From NCBI RefSeq assembly GCF_024347475.1, contig NZ_AP025489.1, forward strand, positions 124,001 through 188,000: a stretch of 64,000 nt of DNA, written 5' to 3'. The notes under the pieces were generated by a model that ran no database searches, was not told where the DNA came from, and worked only from the letters and a program-made list of their open reading frames with translations. Below, piece after piece: positions 1 through 8,793 of this stretch. Each line of letters begins with the position of its first letter. Positions within the stretch are counted from its first letter, which is position 1. The DNA comes from Vibrio fortis. GTDB taxonomy: Bacteria; Pseudomonadota; Gammaproteobacteria; Enterobacterales; Vibrionaceae. Both the position numbers and the translations under genes were made by a program.

Positions 1-666
1 GGCTTTAAGTCACCAACACTTTTCCAATCATCTGAAGACTTCTCTCTAGTAAGTTGTGGTGGGCGATGTACGCTTGTGGGTAACCCAGATCTAAAGCCGC
101 AAACGTCGAAAACATATGAGTTGTCTGCCATGTACTCTGGCGTCGATGGTTATGTGCAAGCGACGGGTTTCTTTAACGATGTTAAAAACCTGATTGACCG
201 TGACTTAACACCTTTCTTCGACGGAACATCGACCATCATTCAATACGAAAACGTGGATAAAGTTGAAACCAAAGGTGTTGAACTGGAGGGTAACTATGAG
301 TTCTCAACAAGCTGGTCGTTTACAGCCAACGCTACCTATACCGATGCCGTTAATAAAGTTGACGATGAGGACATCGCCTACACCCCAGAGTGGTTAGCAA
401 ACGCAAATCTGAACTGGTTGGCAACACGCGACTTATCTTTCTTTACTGGCCTTAACTACACCGGTAAGCAGAAAGATGGTAGCGACAATAACCTCGACGC
501 CTACACTGTCGTTTCATTAGGCGGTGCATACGCGTTCAACGAGAACTTCACGTTCCGCGCCGGTGTAACTAACGTGACAGATGAACGTTTAGACCAATCA
601 ACACAAGCCTACGAAGAAACAGAAATGGGCCGTACATATTACGTGAAGGTCGATTTCGACTTCTAG
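1..666 (+). CDS. TonB-dependent outer-membrane receptor, C-terminal part (5' end off window)
   Basis: The reading frame is open from base 1 to the stop at 664-666, so the gene begins before the window; the first ATG-like start inside is not the true start. The visible 221 residues are late beta-barrel strands of a siderophore-type TonB-dependent receptor. They start with a FKSPTLFQ segment, carry a short extracellular Cys-x-x-x-Cys loop (SCGGRC), then GNPDLKPQTSKTYE, which is typical of this family. The protein ends in alternating aromatic residues with a terminal Phe, the usual BAM recognition end. Such receptors import ferric chelates or similar ligands using TonB energy. The ligand cannot be told from this end; the loop recalls catechol siderophore receptors, which is only a suggestion. 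Confidence 0.88.
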   Translation, partial: GFKSPTLFQSSEDFSLVSCGGRCTLVGNPDLKPQTSKTYELSAMYSGVDGYVQATGFFNDVKNLIDRDLTPFFDGTSTIIQYENVDKVETKGVELEGNYEFSTSWSFTANATYTDAVNKVDDEDIAYTPEWLANANLNWLATRDLSFFTGLNYTGKQKDGSDNNLDAYTVVSLGGAYAFNENFTFRAGVTNVTDERLDQSTQAYEETEMGRTYYVKVDFDF

Positions 667-711
667 CATCAATACGGCGAACGATTGAAAAAAACCATCA
701 TTAATTAATCG

Positions 712-743
712 CTAACCCTGCACGTTTTACCATGCAGGGTTAG
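712..743. terminator. Stem-loop between convergent genes
   Basis: An 11-bp perfect inverted repeat (CTAACCCTGCA / TGCAGGGTTAG) with a 10-nt loop lies between the TonB receptor stop and the stop of the hydrolase on the other strand. There is no long T tract on either side, so it is a likely but not textbook bidirectional terminator. Confidence 0.6.
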
Positions 744-759
744 ATAGCCACCCAACAAG

Positions 760-1614
760 TTACCGCGTCACATCCATTTTTGTTTCAATTAGATATTGAT
801 CAGCTACACCCGACCATAAGTGATAGTACCTGTAGAAAACATCATGTCCCGAAGCTCCAGAGCCGAGCTGATATAGCTCAAAATCCATATTTCCACCCGC
901 GTTCTCATAAGACATTGCGTAAGTCTTTATCGACTCATCGGAATAAAATGGGTCGTTTCGTCCGTAGATAAATAAAGTCGGTATGCTGAGCTTACGTGCC
1001 GCATTCTCGAATAAAGGTACGTTTGGTGATACACCGCCAGCAACACAGGAATCATCAACCCAACCTCCAGCAAAGTTCATCACCCCAGTGAATGCACCTG
1101 GATGTTCTGAAGCAAACTTCAACGACAGGATCCCGCCTCTTGAGTTACCTGCTAACATAACTTTCTCTTTGTCGACCCACGGTTGATCTAAGATGAACTG
1201 ATACGATGCATCGAGAGATTCCGTCGCATACTCTATACCCTCACTGATTCCCTCAGTGCTACATGTGTATTGTTCTTTGTAGCTCCCTTCTGAACCACCT
1301 CGACCTCTTCTCATCGGTATCACGAGTGCGATGTTTTTATCATTTAGATATTTCCCAAAGCCCCACGGATTGACCGTTTGTTTGGCGTACTCTTTATCAC
1401 CTCCTGTCGAGCCGTGATTAAAAATAACGACAGAGAAGGGCCCTTCTCCTTGCGGCTTATAAAGAGTAGCTTCTAGAACAATATCGCTATCCCATAACCA
1501 GCCCTTATCTTTCATAGGAATTTGAATTGACTGACCGTGATCAGCAGCGACAGCACCTAAAGCAAAACTCGCGCAGGCTAGACTCAACAAAACTTGATTA
1601 GAAGTTGGAAACAT
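760..1614 (-). CDS. Exported alpha/beta hydrolase (dienelactone hydrolase/prolyl-oligopeptidase-like)
   Basis: 284 aa with a signal peptide (about residues 1-24, ending in ALGAVAA). The fold is recognised from HG at 67-68 (oxyanion side), the nucleophile elbow GNSRG with Ser158, an acid in YGRND (Asp221) and a late His (SGHD, His257), giving a plausible Ser-Asp-His triad. RRGRGGSEG around 102-110 is typical of the exported hydrolase group that acts on small esters or peptides. The substrate is unknown. It stands alone, convergent with the TonB receptor gene and downstream of, but 120 bp from, the sensor kinase gene on the same strand. No regulatory signal stands out. Confidence 0.8.
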   Translation of the reverse strand: MFPTSNQVLLSLACASFALGAVAADHGQSIQIPMKDKGWLWDSDIVLEATLYKPQGEGPFSVVIFNHGSTGGDKEYAKQTVNPWGFGKYLNDKNIALVIPMRRGRGGSEGSYKEQYTCSTEGISEGIEYATESLDASYQFILDQPWVDKEKVMLAGNSRGGILSLKFASEHPGAFTGVMNFAGGWVDDSCVAGGVSPNVPLFENAARKLSIPTLFIYGRNDPFYSDESIKTYAMSYENAGGNMDFELYQLGSGASGHDVFYRYYHLWSGVADQYLIETKMDVTR

Positions 1615-1734
1615 GATGAATACTCGTTAGCTAATATATTGTTTTTCATAATAACTATCGATAAACGCGCAATTTGTGATCGAATCAAACTATTACAATG
1701 TTATAAAACATCATCGAACTATGTGTTCAAGCCG

Positions 1735-4215
1735 TTAGCTAGCCGTCTCTATTTCGTTGATACGATCACGATAGCGAGCAAGCGCTTCTATCAGGTCCGA
1801 TTTTATTAAAGGCTTGGCCAATACTTCATTCGCGCCTACCTCTAAAAAAGCTTCAGTTGATGTTTGCATAATGTCGGCGGTCCACCCAAAGATCAGGATA
1901 TCGTCATGGCCTGCTTCACGTATTTTCTTAACTGTCTCCACCCCATTCATTTTCGGCATATGATTGTCAATAATCAGAAGGTTAAAGCGCCCAGTCTCGA
2001 CCATAGCTAAAGCCTCGTACCCATCTGCACAAGTTACACACTCAATGTTTAATTTATCTAGAAAACCATTGGCGATAATACGGTTCATTTTGTTGTCGTC
2101 TGTCACCAGCACCTTAAATGATGAGAGATCTATTTCTTGAGGTATTGAGCTTTTATCTTCTTCGTGAACAATTTTTGGCAATTTAATAACAAAACTAAAG
2201 CAACTTCCCTTTGATAGCTGACTTTCCACATTAAGCTGGCCATTCATAAGAGTGACAAGCTTGTGGCAAATGGCTAACCCAAGCCCAGTACCACCATAAT
2301 TTCTTGTCGTAGAGACATCTGCTTGCTCAAACTCATCAAAGATTGAACCAAGCCTTTCTTGTGGAATTCCTATCCCCGTATCCTCCACGGAGAATTGAAC
2401 TTTCGATTGCCCTAGTGGTTTTATGCTGACGTTGATCTTGCCACTTTCAGTGAACTTCAATGCGTTACCAACCAAGTTAAGCAGAACCTGTCTAATTCGC
2501 ACGGAATCACCGTTGTATGCCAAGTTAGCATCACACTGGTCGTTCAAACTAAACTCAATGCCTTTTTCTGAGCATAACGTCTGATAAGTATTCAAGACTG
2601 GGCTGGCTATCTCTGACATTTTGAAGGGATGAGGATCGATCTCTAACGAGTCGTTTTCAATTTTAGCCAGGTCGAGAATGTCGTTAAGAATGGCAATGAG
2701 ATGCTCACCAGACCCAAGAGCTAACTTAAGGACATCTCTCTGCTCATCTCTTTCTAAATCGTCGACGAGCATCTGCAAAATACCCAATAACCCATTCATC
2801 GGTGTTCTGATCTCATGGCTCATTGTTGCCAGAAATAGTGACTTCGCATCATTAGCTTGGCGTGCTTTATGGGCTTGGTCTTCGAGCTCCAATCCAAGTT
2901 TTTTAAACTCTGTAACATCACGCTCGATAGCGATAAAGCGTTCGACTTCCCCTTCCCCATTTCGTAAAGGAACGATATCAATATCGACCCAATAGGGTGT
3001 TTTATCTATGGTGTAATTCAAGATCTCTGCTTTGACTTGGTTACCCTGCTTTATTGCAGAACCGATATTGCTCGCCATTTCGCGGCAAGTATCCTCTCCT
3101 TGCAAAAAGGAGCCTGGAGTTAACCCTTTGACTGCATCAAGTCGGTACCCTGTCATCGTCTCAAAAGCACTGTTAACCCACTCAATACGCCCTTCTTGGT
3201 CGGTAATCACGACCGCATCTCTAGCCGTTTTTACTACAGTTGCAAGAAGGTGACTTTCACGCTCTTTCTCTGCTAACAGTTTGTTCGATTCTTCAAGTTG
3301 CTTCTTCGACCCGTCTAACTCACTGTGAGGGTTCACAAACAGCTTCTTCCCCATCAATACAACCAAAACTGAACTGATCGCCAAAACAATCAAGAGTCCA
3401 TTAAATAACTCTTTCTGCAGAGCTGACAGTTGTTCATCGAGAAACGAACGACTAATACCTTGAGTGAGAACCAAATCTCCTCGAGTTAATGCCGTTTGAG
3501 TCAACAACCACTCTTCACTATTGTGGTTGTGTTTTACGTTGGTGTGTGAATGGCCATCACGTGCGAGTTCACCGCCCGTTTCTAAGAGTTCTGTAACCGG
3601 AGGAACTGTTTGGCTGAGTTCATACCACCGCTCTCTACTCGTCACAAATGAACCAAAAAAGTCATCATAATCAACCGCAGTTTCACCGTATAGAACACCT
3701 GTGAAGTCGCCGGATTGATACAAAGGCATGAATAGCTTGATACAGATATGATTCGTATCATCGTGCAGCAGATATAAAATACGCTCATTCACTTCTTTGT
3801 TGGCAAGTGCATTGAAAATAACGCGCTCTTGTTTGGCTGCGGGGTGACGAAATGTATCCTCAAATAAGATCTGCCCAGTACGGTCTCGTACCGCAAATTG
3901 CATCGATTGGTTTTGACCTTTGAAGCGCTCTAACTGAAAGGCAAGGCGTTCTATATTTGAACTGGAAGCAGCATCAATCACACCTTGATACTGAGACGCC
4001 AAGATAATGCGATCCTCTGCGACTTCGAGGTACTTCTCCATAAAAATTTTGGCGGATTCAAGCTCAAAGCTACTGTTCCCACTTTGCAGCTTTTTAACCG
4101 TGGATTGGCTGTGATTTGAGAGCACGTATATTGAGATGGCGCCGTAAGTCAACGACGTCAACAAAATGAACAGAGCTAGAAGAACTTTGGGGCTCACCGA
4201 AGATAGCTTGGCCAT
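1735..4215 (-). CDS. Membrane-bound hybrid sensor histidine kinase with PAS and receiver domains
   Basis: 826 aa. Order of domains: TM helix about 8-32, a periplasmic sensor of roughly 235 residues, TM helix about 271-288, PAS (about 322-435, AVVITDQEGRIEWVN), HisKA with SHEIRTPMNG (His467), HATPase with N box (LVGNALKF), G1 (DTGIGI) and G2 (GGTGLGLAI), then a receiver domain with phosphoacceptor Asp750 (LIIDNHMPKMNG) and late Lys in AKPL. There is no Hpt domain, so phosphate must pass to a separate protein. The periplasmic part holds a His cluster (GHSHTNVKHNHN, 221-232). No response regulator lies next to it, so it is an orphan kinase. ATG start; the next gene upstream is DUF1254 copy 1, separated by a hairpin. 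Confidence 0.9.
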   Translation of the reverse strand: MAKLSSVSPKVLLALFILLTSLTYGAISIYVLSNHSQSTVKKLQSGNSSFELESAKIFMEKYLEVAEDRIILASQYQGVIDAASSSNIERLAFQLERFKGQNQSMQFAVRDRTGQILFEDTFRHPAAKQERVIFNALANKEVNERILYLLHDDTNHICIKLFMPLYQSGDFTGVLYGETAVDYDDFFGSFVTSRERWYELSQTVPPVTELLETGGELARDGHSHTNVKHNHNSEEWLLTQTALTRGDLVLTQGISRSFLDEQLSALQKELFNGLLIVLAISSVLVVLMGKKLFVNPHSELDGSKKQLEESNKLLAEKERESHLLATVVKTARDAVVITDQEGRIEWVNSAFETMTGYRLDAVKGLTPGSFLQGEDTCREMASNIGSAIKQGNQVKAEILNYTIDKTPYWVDIDIVPLRNGEGEVERFIAIERDVTEFKKLGLELEDQAHKARQANDAKSLFLATMSHEIRTPMNGLLGILQMLVDDLERDEQRDVLKLALGSGEHLIAILNDILDLAKIENDSLEIDPHPFKMSEIASPVLNTYQTLCSEKGIEFSLNDQCDANLAYNGDSVRIRQVLLNLVGNALKFTESGKINVSIKPLGQSKVQFSVEDTGIGIPQERLGSIFDEFEQADVSTTRNYGGTGLGLAICHKLVTLMNGQLNVESQLSKGSCFSFVIKLPKIVHEEDKSSIPQEIDLSSFKVLVTDDNKMNRIIANGFLDKLNIECVTCADGYEALAMVETGRFNLLIIDNHMPKMNGVETVKKIREAGHDDILIFGWTADIMQTSTEAFLEVGANEVLAKPLIKSDLIEALARYRDRINEIETAS

Positions 4216-4375
4216 ATCTAAATGACTTCCATGTAATTTTCAAAGCGTGATATGAAAACTATAGGATAAATCTGACTCTGCGATGCCGAATTTCCATCCC
4301 AGTCATACATTTAGAGTGTTACTGCCGTCGGTGTTTGCATTTGTGGGCTCTCTAACATTGGTCAATAGATATGAA

Positions 4376-4399
4376 AATCCAGCGCCTAAACGCTGGATT
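4376..4399 (-). terminator. Terminator of DUF1254 copy 1
   Basis: Perfect 9-bp arms AATCCAGCG/CGCTGGATT with a 6-nt loop, 23 bases past the stop codon of the leftward DUF1254 gene. It is followed on the minus strand by a short T-rich run (TTTCAT). Confidence 0.65.
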
Positions 4400-4421
4400 G
4401 AGCCTTAATATTTCTGTAGTG

Positions 4422-5540
4422 CTATTTCACCGGTACCAATGGCGTGTTGCGGATTGTCTCTAGGTACTCAACATTGGCCTTCCAATCCGTTGGTTCATAG
4501 AAACGAACAAGTCCAGCCCAACCATCGACGACATCAACAGAGTGCTTTGCATACTCTGGATGGTCGCTACAGTTTACAAACAGTGATGTTGTACCATCGC
4601 CATTGTCTTTCATGCGATCGTTACCGATGTAGAAGTTATCTTTCGCAATCCAACCGTCGCCACCGTAAGTCGTCAATGACCAGTAACCGCCTAACGCTTC
4701 GTTAAGATCCGGGGTAGGAATTCGCCATTCTGAACACTCTGGCGATTCACCTTTAAGTTTCGCTGCATCGAGGTATTGAGCAATATCTGATTTAAGGCCG
4801 CCCCAACCGTAAGCAGAAACCATGTTGAAGTGATGGAAGTCAATGTCAGCCCAGTCACTACCAAAACCCTTAACTGCTAAGATCGGAGAGCCTTTCATAG
4901 CTGAAGCAATGAGTTTCTCACGATACTTAATCACGTCTTCTTCTTTAAAGCCCTTAGCTTCATAAGGCTGACTCGAGTTAGTGATAAACTGCATTAGATT
5001 TTGGCGACGCTTGAGGTCTTCGACATCTCCCATGTCTCGTGTACGAGCCAATAAGTAAACGTGATTACCACCAGTGAGATCTTCAGGAGTGATCCTAACT
5101 GTCTCTCCACGACGAACCACTTTATGTGTCATGTGGTTCTCATCGATAATGTGGATGATTTGAAAGTAGTCGTTGTTTTCAGCTGGTACGTTAAAAACAG
5201 CGCCTTTAGATACATCGACGACCGCTAAAGAGTAAGCAACATCACGGTTTGAACGAATAACGGTTTGGTTTTCCATACTTACAGGTGCATCATGAATCCA
5301 AGTGTTGACTGGTACATCTTCTAACACTTTAAGGAAGTTCCAATCAGACTCTGCCACCGAGTAGTTGTTCCAGTTCACATTGTTTACCGCTTCGTAATCA
5401 AAGCCTAACTCGAAAGAGTCAACTGTTGAAGCCGCGCGTGGTTGTGCCTGTTCCGGGTTGGCATTTCGCTCGTTAGCATGAACGATTGAAGTTGCTAATA
5501 GGGTCATTCCTGTTGCAATAGTTAGAAGTGTTTTTTTCAT
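4422..5540 (-). CDS. Exported DUF1254/DUF1214-type protein, copy 1
   Basis: 372 aa with a signal peptide (about 1-22, ending SIVHA), so probably periplasmic. The N-terminal half matches the DUF1254 pattern: NTWIHDAPVS, then QTVIRSNRDVAYSLAVVDVS, then FQIIHIIDENH. The C-terminal third has the DUF1214-like GYWSLTTYGGDGW and DNFYIGNDRMKDNGDG. The family is widespread, but its biochemical role is not established. Two close paralogues lie at 8794-9777 and 14643-15677. This copy is the longest, with an extra 25-30 residues after the signal peptide. It is divergent from a LysR gene and shares a promoter layout with the other two copies. Family call fairly sure; function unknown. Confidence 0.75.
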   Translation of the reverse strand: MKKTLLTIATGMTLLATSIVHANERNANPEQAQPRAASTVDSFELGFDYEAVNNVNWNNYSVAESDWNFLKVLEDVPVNTWIHDAPVSMENQTVIRSNRDVAYSLAVVDVSKGAVFNVPAENNDYFQIIHIIDENHMTHKVVRRGETVRITPEDLTGGNHVYLLARTRDMGDVEDLKRRQNLMQFITNSSQPYEAKGFKEEDVIKYREKLIASAMKGSPILAVKGFGSDWADIDFHHFNMVSAYGWGGLKSDIAQYLDAAKLKGESPECSEWRIPTPDLNEALGGYWSLTTYGGDGWIAKDNFYIGNDRMKDNGDGTTSLFVNCSDHPEYAKHSVDVVDGWAGLVRFYEPTDWKANVEYLETIRNTPLVPVK

Positions 5541-5570
5541 GATTTACTCTCGTTGTTTGGTATGACGAGG

Positions 5571-5623
5571 AGTATCCATTGAATTTGAGCTATGCTCCAA
5601 TGAAGTAAATGAAATCAAGATAT
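5571..5623 (-). promoter_or_regulatory. Promoter of DUF1254 copy 1: ATATCTTG box, -35 TTGGAG, -10 GATACT
   Basis: Read on the minus strand: ATATCTTG (5623-5616), 15 nt, TTGGAG, 18 nt, then GATACT (5576-5571), 30 nt before the start codon. The same boxes at the same distances precede copy 3 at 14559-14611, and the outer two boxes precede copy 2. The upstream ATATCTTG block probably binds the divergently encoded LysR protein; that is inference. Confidence 0.6.
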
Positions 5624-5651
5624 ATCAATTTGTAATTTTTGGAGTATGGGA

Positions 5652-6569
5652 ATGAATCTACGGCAGCTGGACATGAATCTTTTACTTGTCTTGAAAGTAC
5701 TCCTAGAGGAATGCAACACGCGTCGAGCCGCAGAGATTCTCAACCTGAGTCAACCTGCTATCAGCCGAGCACTTGGGCGATTAAGAGAGAATTTCAATGA
5801 TGAGCTGTTTGTCCGTTCACGTTATGGGTTAACCCCTACCGCTAAAGCAATAGAGCTAAAAGTTGGATTACTTCCTGCTATAGAATCATTAGAGCACGCT
5901 TTATCGCCTCAAGACAGTTTCAGTCCTAATCAACTAGAAGGAACAATTACCGTCGCGATGAATGGATTTATCGCCAACGCCTATTCAGCAACACTCTGTA
6001 AACAGATGTTAGAGCAAGCGCCGAATGTGCAACTAAATGTGGTCTCGTGGGACAATCAAACATCAGACAAGCTTTTGAGTGGTGAAATTGATGCCGGAGT
6101 GAACTACTACCCTTTGGAACTGACGAAACAGTTGTATCAAAAAAAGATCGCAAACGATCGATTCGTCTTGTTATGCCGAAAAAACCACCCTCTTGCCGGC
6201 AAACAACTCGATTCTGTTGCCCCTCAGTCGGTCGATATTGCCAGTTTGGTAATCCCCGATTGGAACGAGAAACAGGCCTTTGCGATACGGGCATTTGAAT
6301 CGGTGGGGTTGGTTGGACAAATCAAGTTCCGTAGTAGTTATCTGCACAGTATTGTTGAGATGGTTGAACAAAGCGATTTGGTTTTCCCATGCTCCGAGTT
6401 ACTTTCACACCGTCTGAGCAATCGCTTATCCACTATTGAAGTTCCGTGTACTGCGGATATCCCCACTGGAGATCTAGCCGTCGTGATCTCTAGAAGACTC
6501 TATCGCAGCCCAAAATACAATTGGCTACGTGAACAAGTTGAAGCATCGTTCAAGCAAACCATCAAATAA
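5652..6569 (+). CDS. LysR-family transcriptional regulator beside DUF1254 copy 1
   Basis: About 305 aa. An N-terminal winged helix-turn-helix (NTRRAAEILNLSQPAISRAL around residues 22-41) is followed by a LysR substrate-binding domain. The start at 5652 is chosen over the ATG at 5646 because GGAG at 5641-5644 is only one base from 5646 but seven from 5652. The protein belongs to the subgroup beginning LRQLDMNLLLVLK (LeuO/NodD-like N-terminus), shared with the regulator at 31878. It is divergent from DUF1254 copy 1 with about 110 bp between starts, the usual arrangement for a LysR protein and its target. The inducer is unknown. Confidence 0.9.
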   Translation: MNLRQLDMNLLLVLKVLLEECNTRRAAEILNLSQPAISRALGRLRENFNDELFVRSRYGLTPTAKAIELKVGLLPAIESLEHALSPQDSFSPNQLEGTITVAMNGFIANAYSATLCKQMLEQAPNVQLNVVSWDNQTSDKLLSGEIDAGVNYYPLELTKQLYQKKIANDRFVLLCRKNHPLAGKQLDSVAPQSVDIASLVIPDWNEKQAFAIRAFESVGLVGQIKFRSSYLHSIVEMVEQSDLVFPCSELLSHRLSNRLSTIEVPCTADIPTGDLAVVISRRLYRSPKYNWLREQVEASFKQTIK

Positions 6570-6828
6570 CTCGCGATATCCTTAAATATTCCGACTTATC
6601 GTTAACTGCTGCTTAACGATTAATTAATTTATTGTTAATTCTATTAATTTATTTTGTGCGTAAACTTGTTAGCACTCGAGTCATAGGGTGAACGGATAAC
6701 ACTATTTACCCCACGGTTAACCCGATGGAAATCAGCTGGCTGAAAGCTCAAATTTGACTGGTGTATTGAATATAGGAGTACTGAGCAACTAGCCGCATTT
6801 TAGTTAAATACTTCAACGGTAAATTTAA

Positions 6829-7236
6829 ATGGTACACAAGTTTTCTTTTCTAGCAACAAGCGCCACTCTCTGTCTAAGTCTATTAGCACTTCCAGCCCAA
6901 GCCTCAGTTAAAGTGGGGATGGCTGTCGACCACGGCTTAGGTGTGAATCTCAAGTTTAATGACACAGTAAATGTCTTCGCCGGTAATGACGGCTTTGCAC
7001 TCGATTACCACTTCACTAAAGGCTCGATGTCCAACGACGGCTCTGTTGGCTATTTTATTGGCTTTGGTGGCTGGACAGATTGGGATGATGATTTTGGTGT
7101 AAGAATGCCATTAGGTTTAGATTGGAACTTTACATCAAACTGGCACCTTACAGGCCAATTAAGCCCTGCCTTTCAAATACAAGACAAATCCAAGTTCAAG
7201 ATAGACGCTGGTTTTGGTATTCACTACCAATTCTAA
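6829..7236 (+). CDS. Small predicted outer-membrane or periplasmic beta protein
   Basis: 135 aa. A signal peptide (about 1-25, ending LPAQA) is followed by alternating polar/hydrophobic strands rich in Gly, Asp and aromatic residues, ending in GFGIHYQF with a C-terminal Phe, as in small outer-membrane barrels. At 110 mature residues it could make only about six to eight strands. The GGDEF gene starts 36 bp downstream on the same strand, so the two may be cotranscribed. I do not recognise a named family. The start is not decided by a clear Shine-Dalgarno sequence. Confidence 0.6.
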   Translation: MVHKFSFLATSATLCLSLLALPAQASVKVGMAVDHGLGVNLKFNDTVNVFAGNDGFALDYHFTKGSMSNDGSVGYFIGFGGWTDWDDDFGVRMPLGLDWNFTSNWHLTGQLSPAFQIQDKSKFKIDAGFGIHYQF

Positions 7237-7272
7237 AATCTTTCCTACATAGGTTTATTTCGAGAGTCTTCA

Positions 7273-8529
7273 ATGAGTTTAGAACGAAAGATATTATTTT
7301 CTCTCGTGATCTCTATATTTCTATACAGTGGATATATTTTCGATCATATCCACTCCAAATCGAACACGGAGATGCGTTCCTTTAACATGGCAGTAGAGAA
7401 TGTACTCACCATGAAAAACCTACTGTTACTGAAAGCCGATATGGTCACAAAAGAGATTTCCGATGTAGAGAAATTGAAGGACGATATTTCTTCAGAAATA
7501 CTCAATACAACAAGAGAGCTCGTAAAATACGATGCTGCCCATATTCGGAAATATGGCGCGCTGTACTTTCGCAACTATGAAGATAACTCCGTTATCCATA
7601 TTGAAGACGGGCATGACGACTTAACGTCTGGCAGCAATCTCATTTCAAGGTGCGATAACAATGAAGATTGCGCCTTAAACTCAAGTCGACAGTCATGGGT
7701 GGATAACGTCATTATATCTAAGTTCCATGGAAGCTTTTTTACGATAAGTTCACCTATCTATTACGGCAATAAAATCATTGGTGACCTATCTTATGACATC
7801 AACTTTGACTCATTACTCAACACCTCGGTGACCTACGATTACTCATCAACCATTAATAACGGAATAACCATTCTCCAATTGTCCGACCGCACGGGCATGA
7901 AAGAGAATGCCTTATCCTCTTTTCGGGTAGAAGTTCTCGACGATCGGGCACTGATTACGATTAAGCTCTACGCAGGTTACTGGATATATGAAAGACTATT
8001 TGCTCTGGTAATATTTTTTGCAATCTGCTTTCTATTCTTTTGGGGATGGGGTAACCACCGCTCTTTAGGGTTCGAAATTATAAGGTCGAATACAGACTAC
8101 TTAACGAAAGTACTCAATCGAAAAGCGTTAGACGCACAAATCGTAAGACCTGATATTAAAGACTTCCTTTTAGTATCAATCGATGGAAACAAAATTAAGC
8201 ATGTCAATGATAACTATGGCCACGCAATGGGTGATAAAGCGATTATTAAAATTGCAAATACTCTCAAAGATACACTGCGTTCCAATGACCTTATCTACCG
8301 TACAGGAGGTGACGAATTTATCGCCCTACTCAAAAACTGTCCTGAAAAGAAGGGTGAAGAGCTGATGGGTAGAATCAATGACAAACTCGCCGTCTGCCCT
8401 GTTGTTGAGAATTTAGCTATCAGCATTAGTTACGGCCTTGCGCAAGTAAAAGAGTTCAGTTCCTTTGAATCGGCATTGATGCATTCGGATAACGAGATGT
8501 ACTCGCATAAAACAGCAACAACAAAATAG
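7273..8529 (+). CDS. Membrane diguanylate cyclase (GGDEF) with periplasmic sensor
   Basis: 418 aa. One TM helix at about 7-24, a periplasmic domain of about 210 residues with a close Cys pair (RCDNNEDC), a second TM at about 236-256, then a GGDEF domain beginning DYLTKVLNRKALD. The active-site motif is intact (TGGDEF), and an RxxD inhibitory site (RSND) lies exactly five residues before it, so a product-inhibited c-di-GMP synthase is expected. The periplasmic domain is not a type I recognise. The gene lies just behind the small beta protein gene and is followed by a clear hairpin terminator. Confidence 0.88.
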   Translation: MSLERKILFSLVISIFLYSGYIFDHIHSKSNTEMRSFNMAVENVLTMKNLLLLKADMVTKEISDVEKLKDDISSEILNTTRELVKYDAAHIRKYGALYFRNYEDNSVIHIEDGHDDLTSGSNLISRCDNNEDCALNSSRQSWVDNVIISKFHGSFFTISSPIYYGNKIIGDLSYDINFDSLLNTSVTYDYSSTINNGITILQLSDRTGMKENALSSFRVEVLDDRALITIKLYAGYWIYERLFALVIFFAICFLFFWGWGNHRSLGFEIIRSNTDYLTKVLNRKALDAQIVRPDIKDFLLVSIDGNKIKHVNDNYGHAMGDKAIIKIANTLKDTLRSNDLIYRTGGDEFIALLKNCPEKKGEELMGRINDKLAVCPVVENLAISISYGLAQVKEFSSFESALMHSDNEMYSHKTATTK

Positions 8530-8534
8530 AAGAG

Positions 8535-8562
8535 CGCTCGACATTTCGTCGGGCGTTTTTTC
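8535..8562 (+). terminator. Rho-independent terminator after GGDEF gene
   Basis: CGCTCGAC / GTCGGGCG stem (one G-U pair) with a 5-nt loop, followed by six T residues, six bases past the stop codon. Confidence 0.85.
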
Positions 8563-8683
8563 ATCTATAGCAGGCTTCTTGCACTTCTCTCAAAGTAGAT
8601 ACTTATTCGCACTCGTTGTTTATAAAGCTCGGGATCTTACTGCTAACTTTCCACCAGCTGTTATCGGGTTAGCTGCAATCACA

Positions 8684-8751
8684 ATATCACCACTAGTGAT
8701 ATCTTATATCAATACGAGTCTATTTTTCGCCCTCTAATTTCTCGTCATACT
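8684..8751 (+). promoter_or_regulatory. Promoter of DUF1254 copy 2 with dyad ATATCAC-N5-GTGATAT
   Basis: A 7-bp perfect dyad (8684-8702) overlaps an ATATCTTA box (8699-8706). From the first base of that box to CATACT (8746-8751, probable -10) there are 47 bases, the same distance as in the promoters of copies 1 and 3. No TTGGAG -35 is present here. The dyad is a candidate operator for the neighbouring LysR protein. Confidence 0.5.
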
Positions 8752-8793
8752 GGTTAGGTAATCTAAAATACTGAAGCTTATTTGAGAGTAATT

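Noticed and set aside
780..1186. Short ORFs on the plus strand inside the alpha/beta hydrolase gene
   Set aside because: Antisense frames within a clear hydrolase with intact triad; no SD or domain.
4439..4705. ORF antisense to DUF1254 copy 1
   Set aside because: Shadow frame; composition unlike a protein and no SD.
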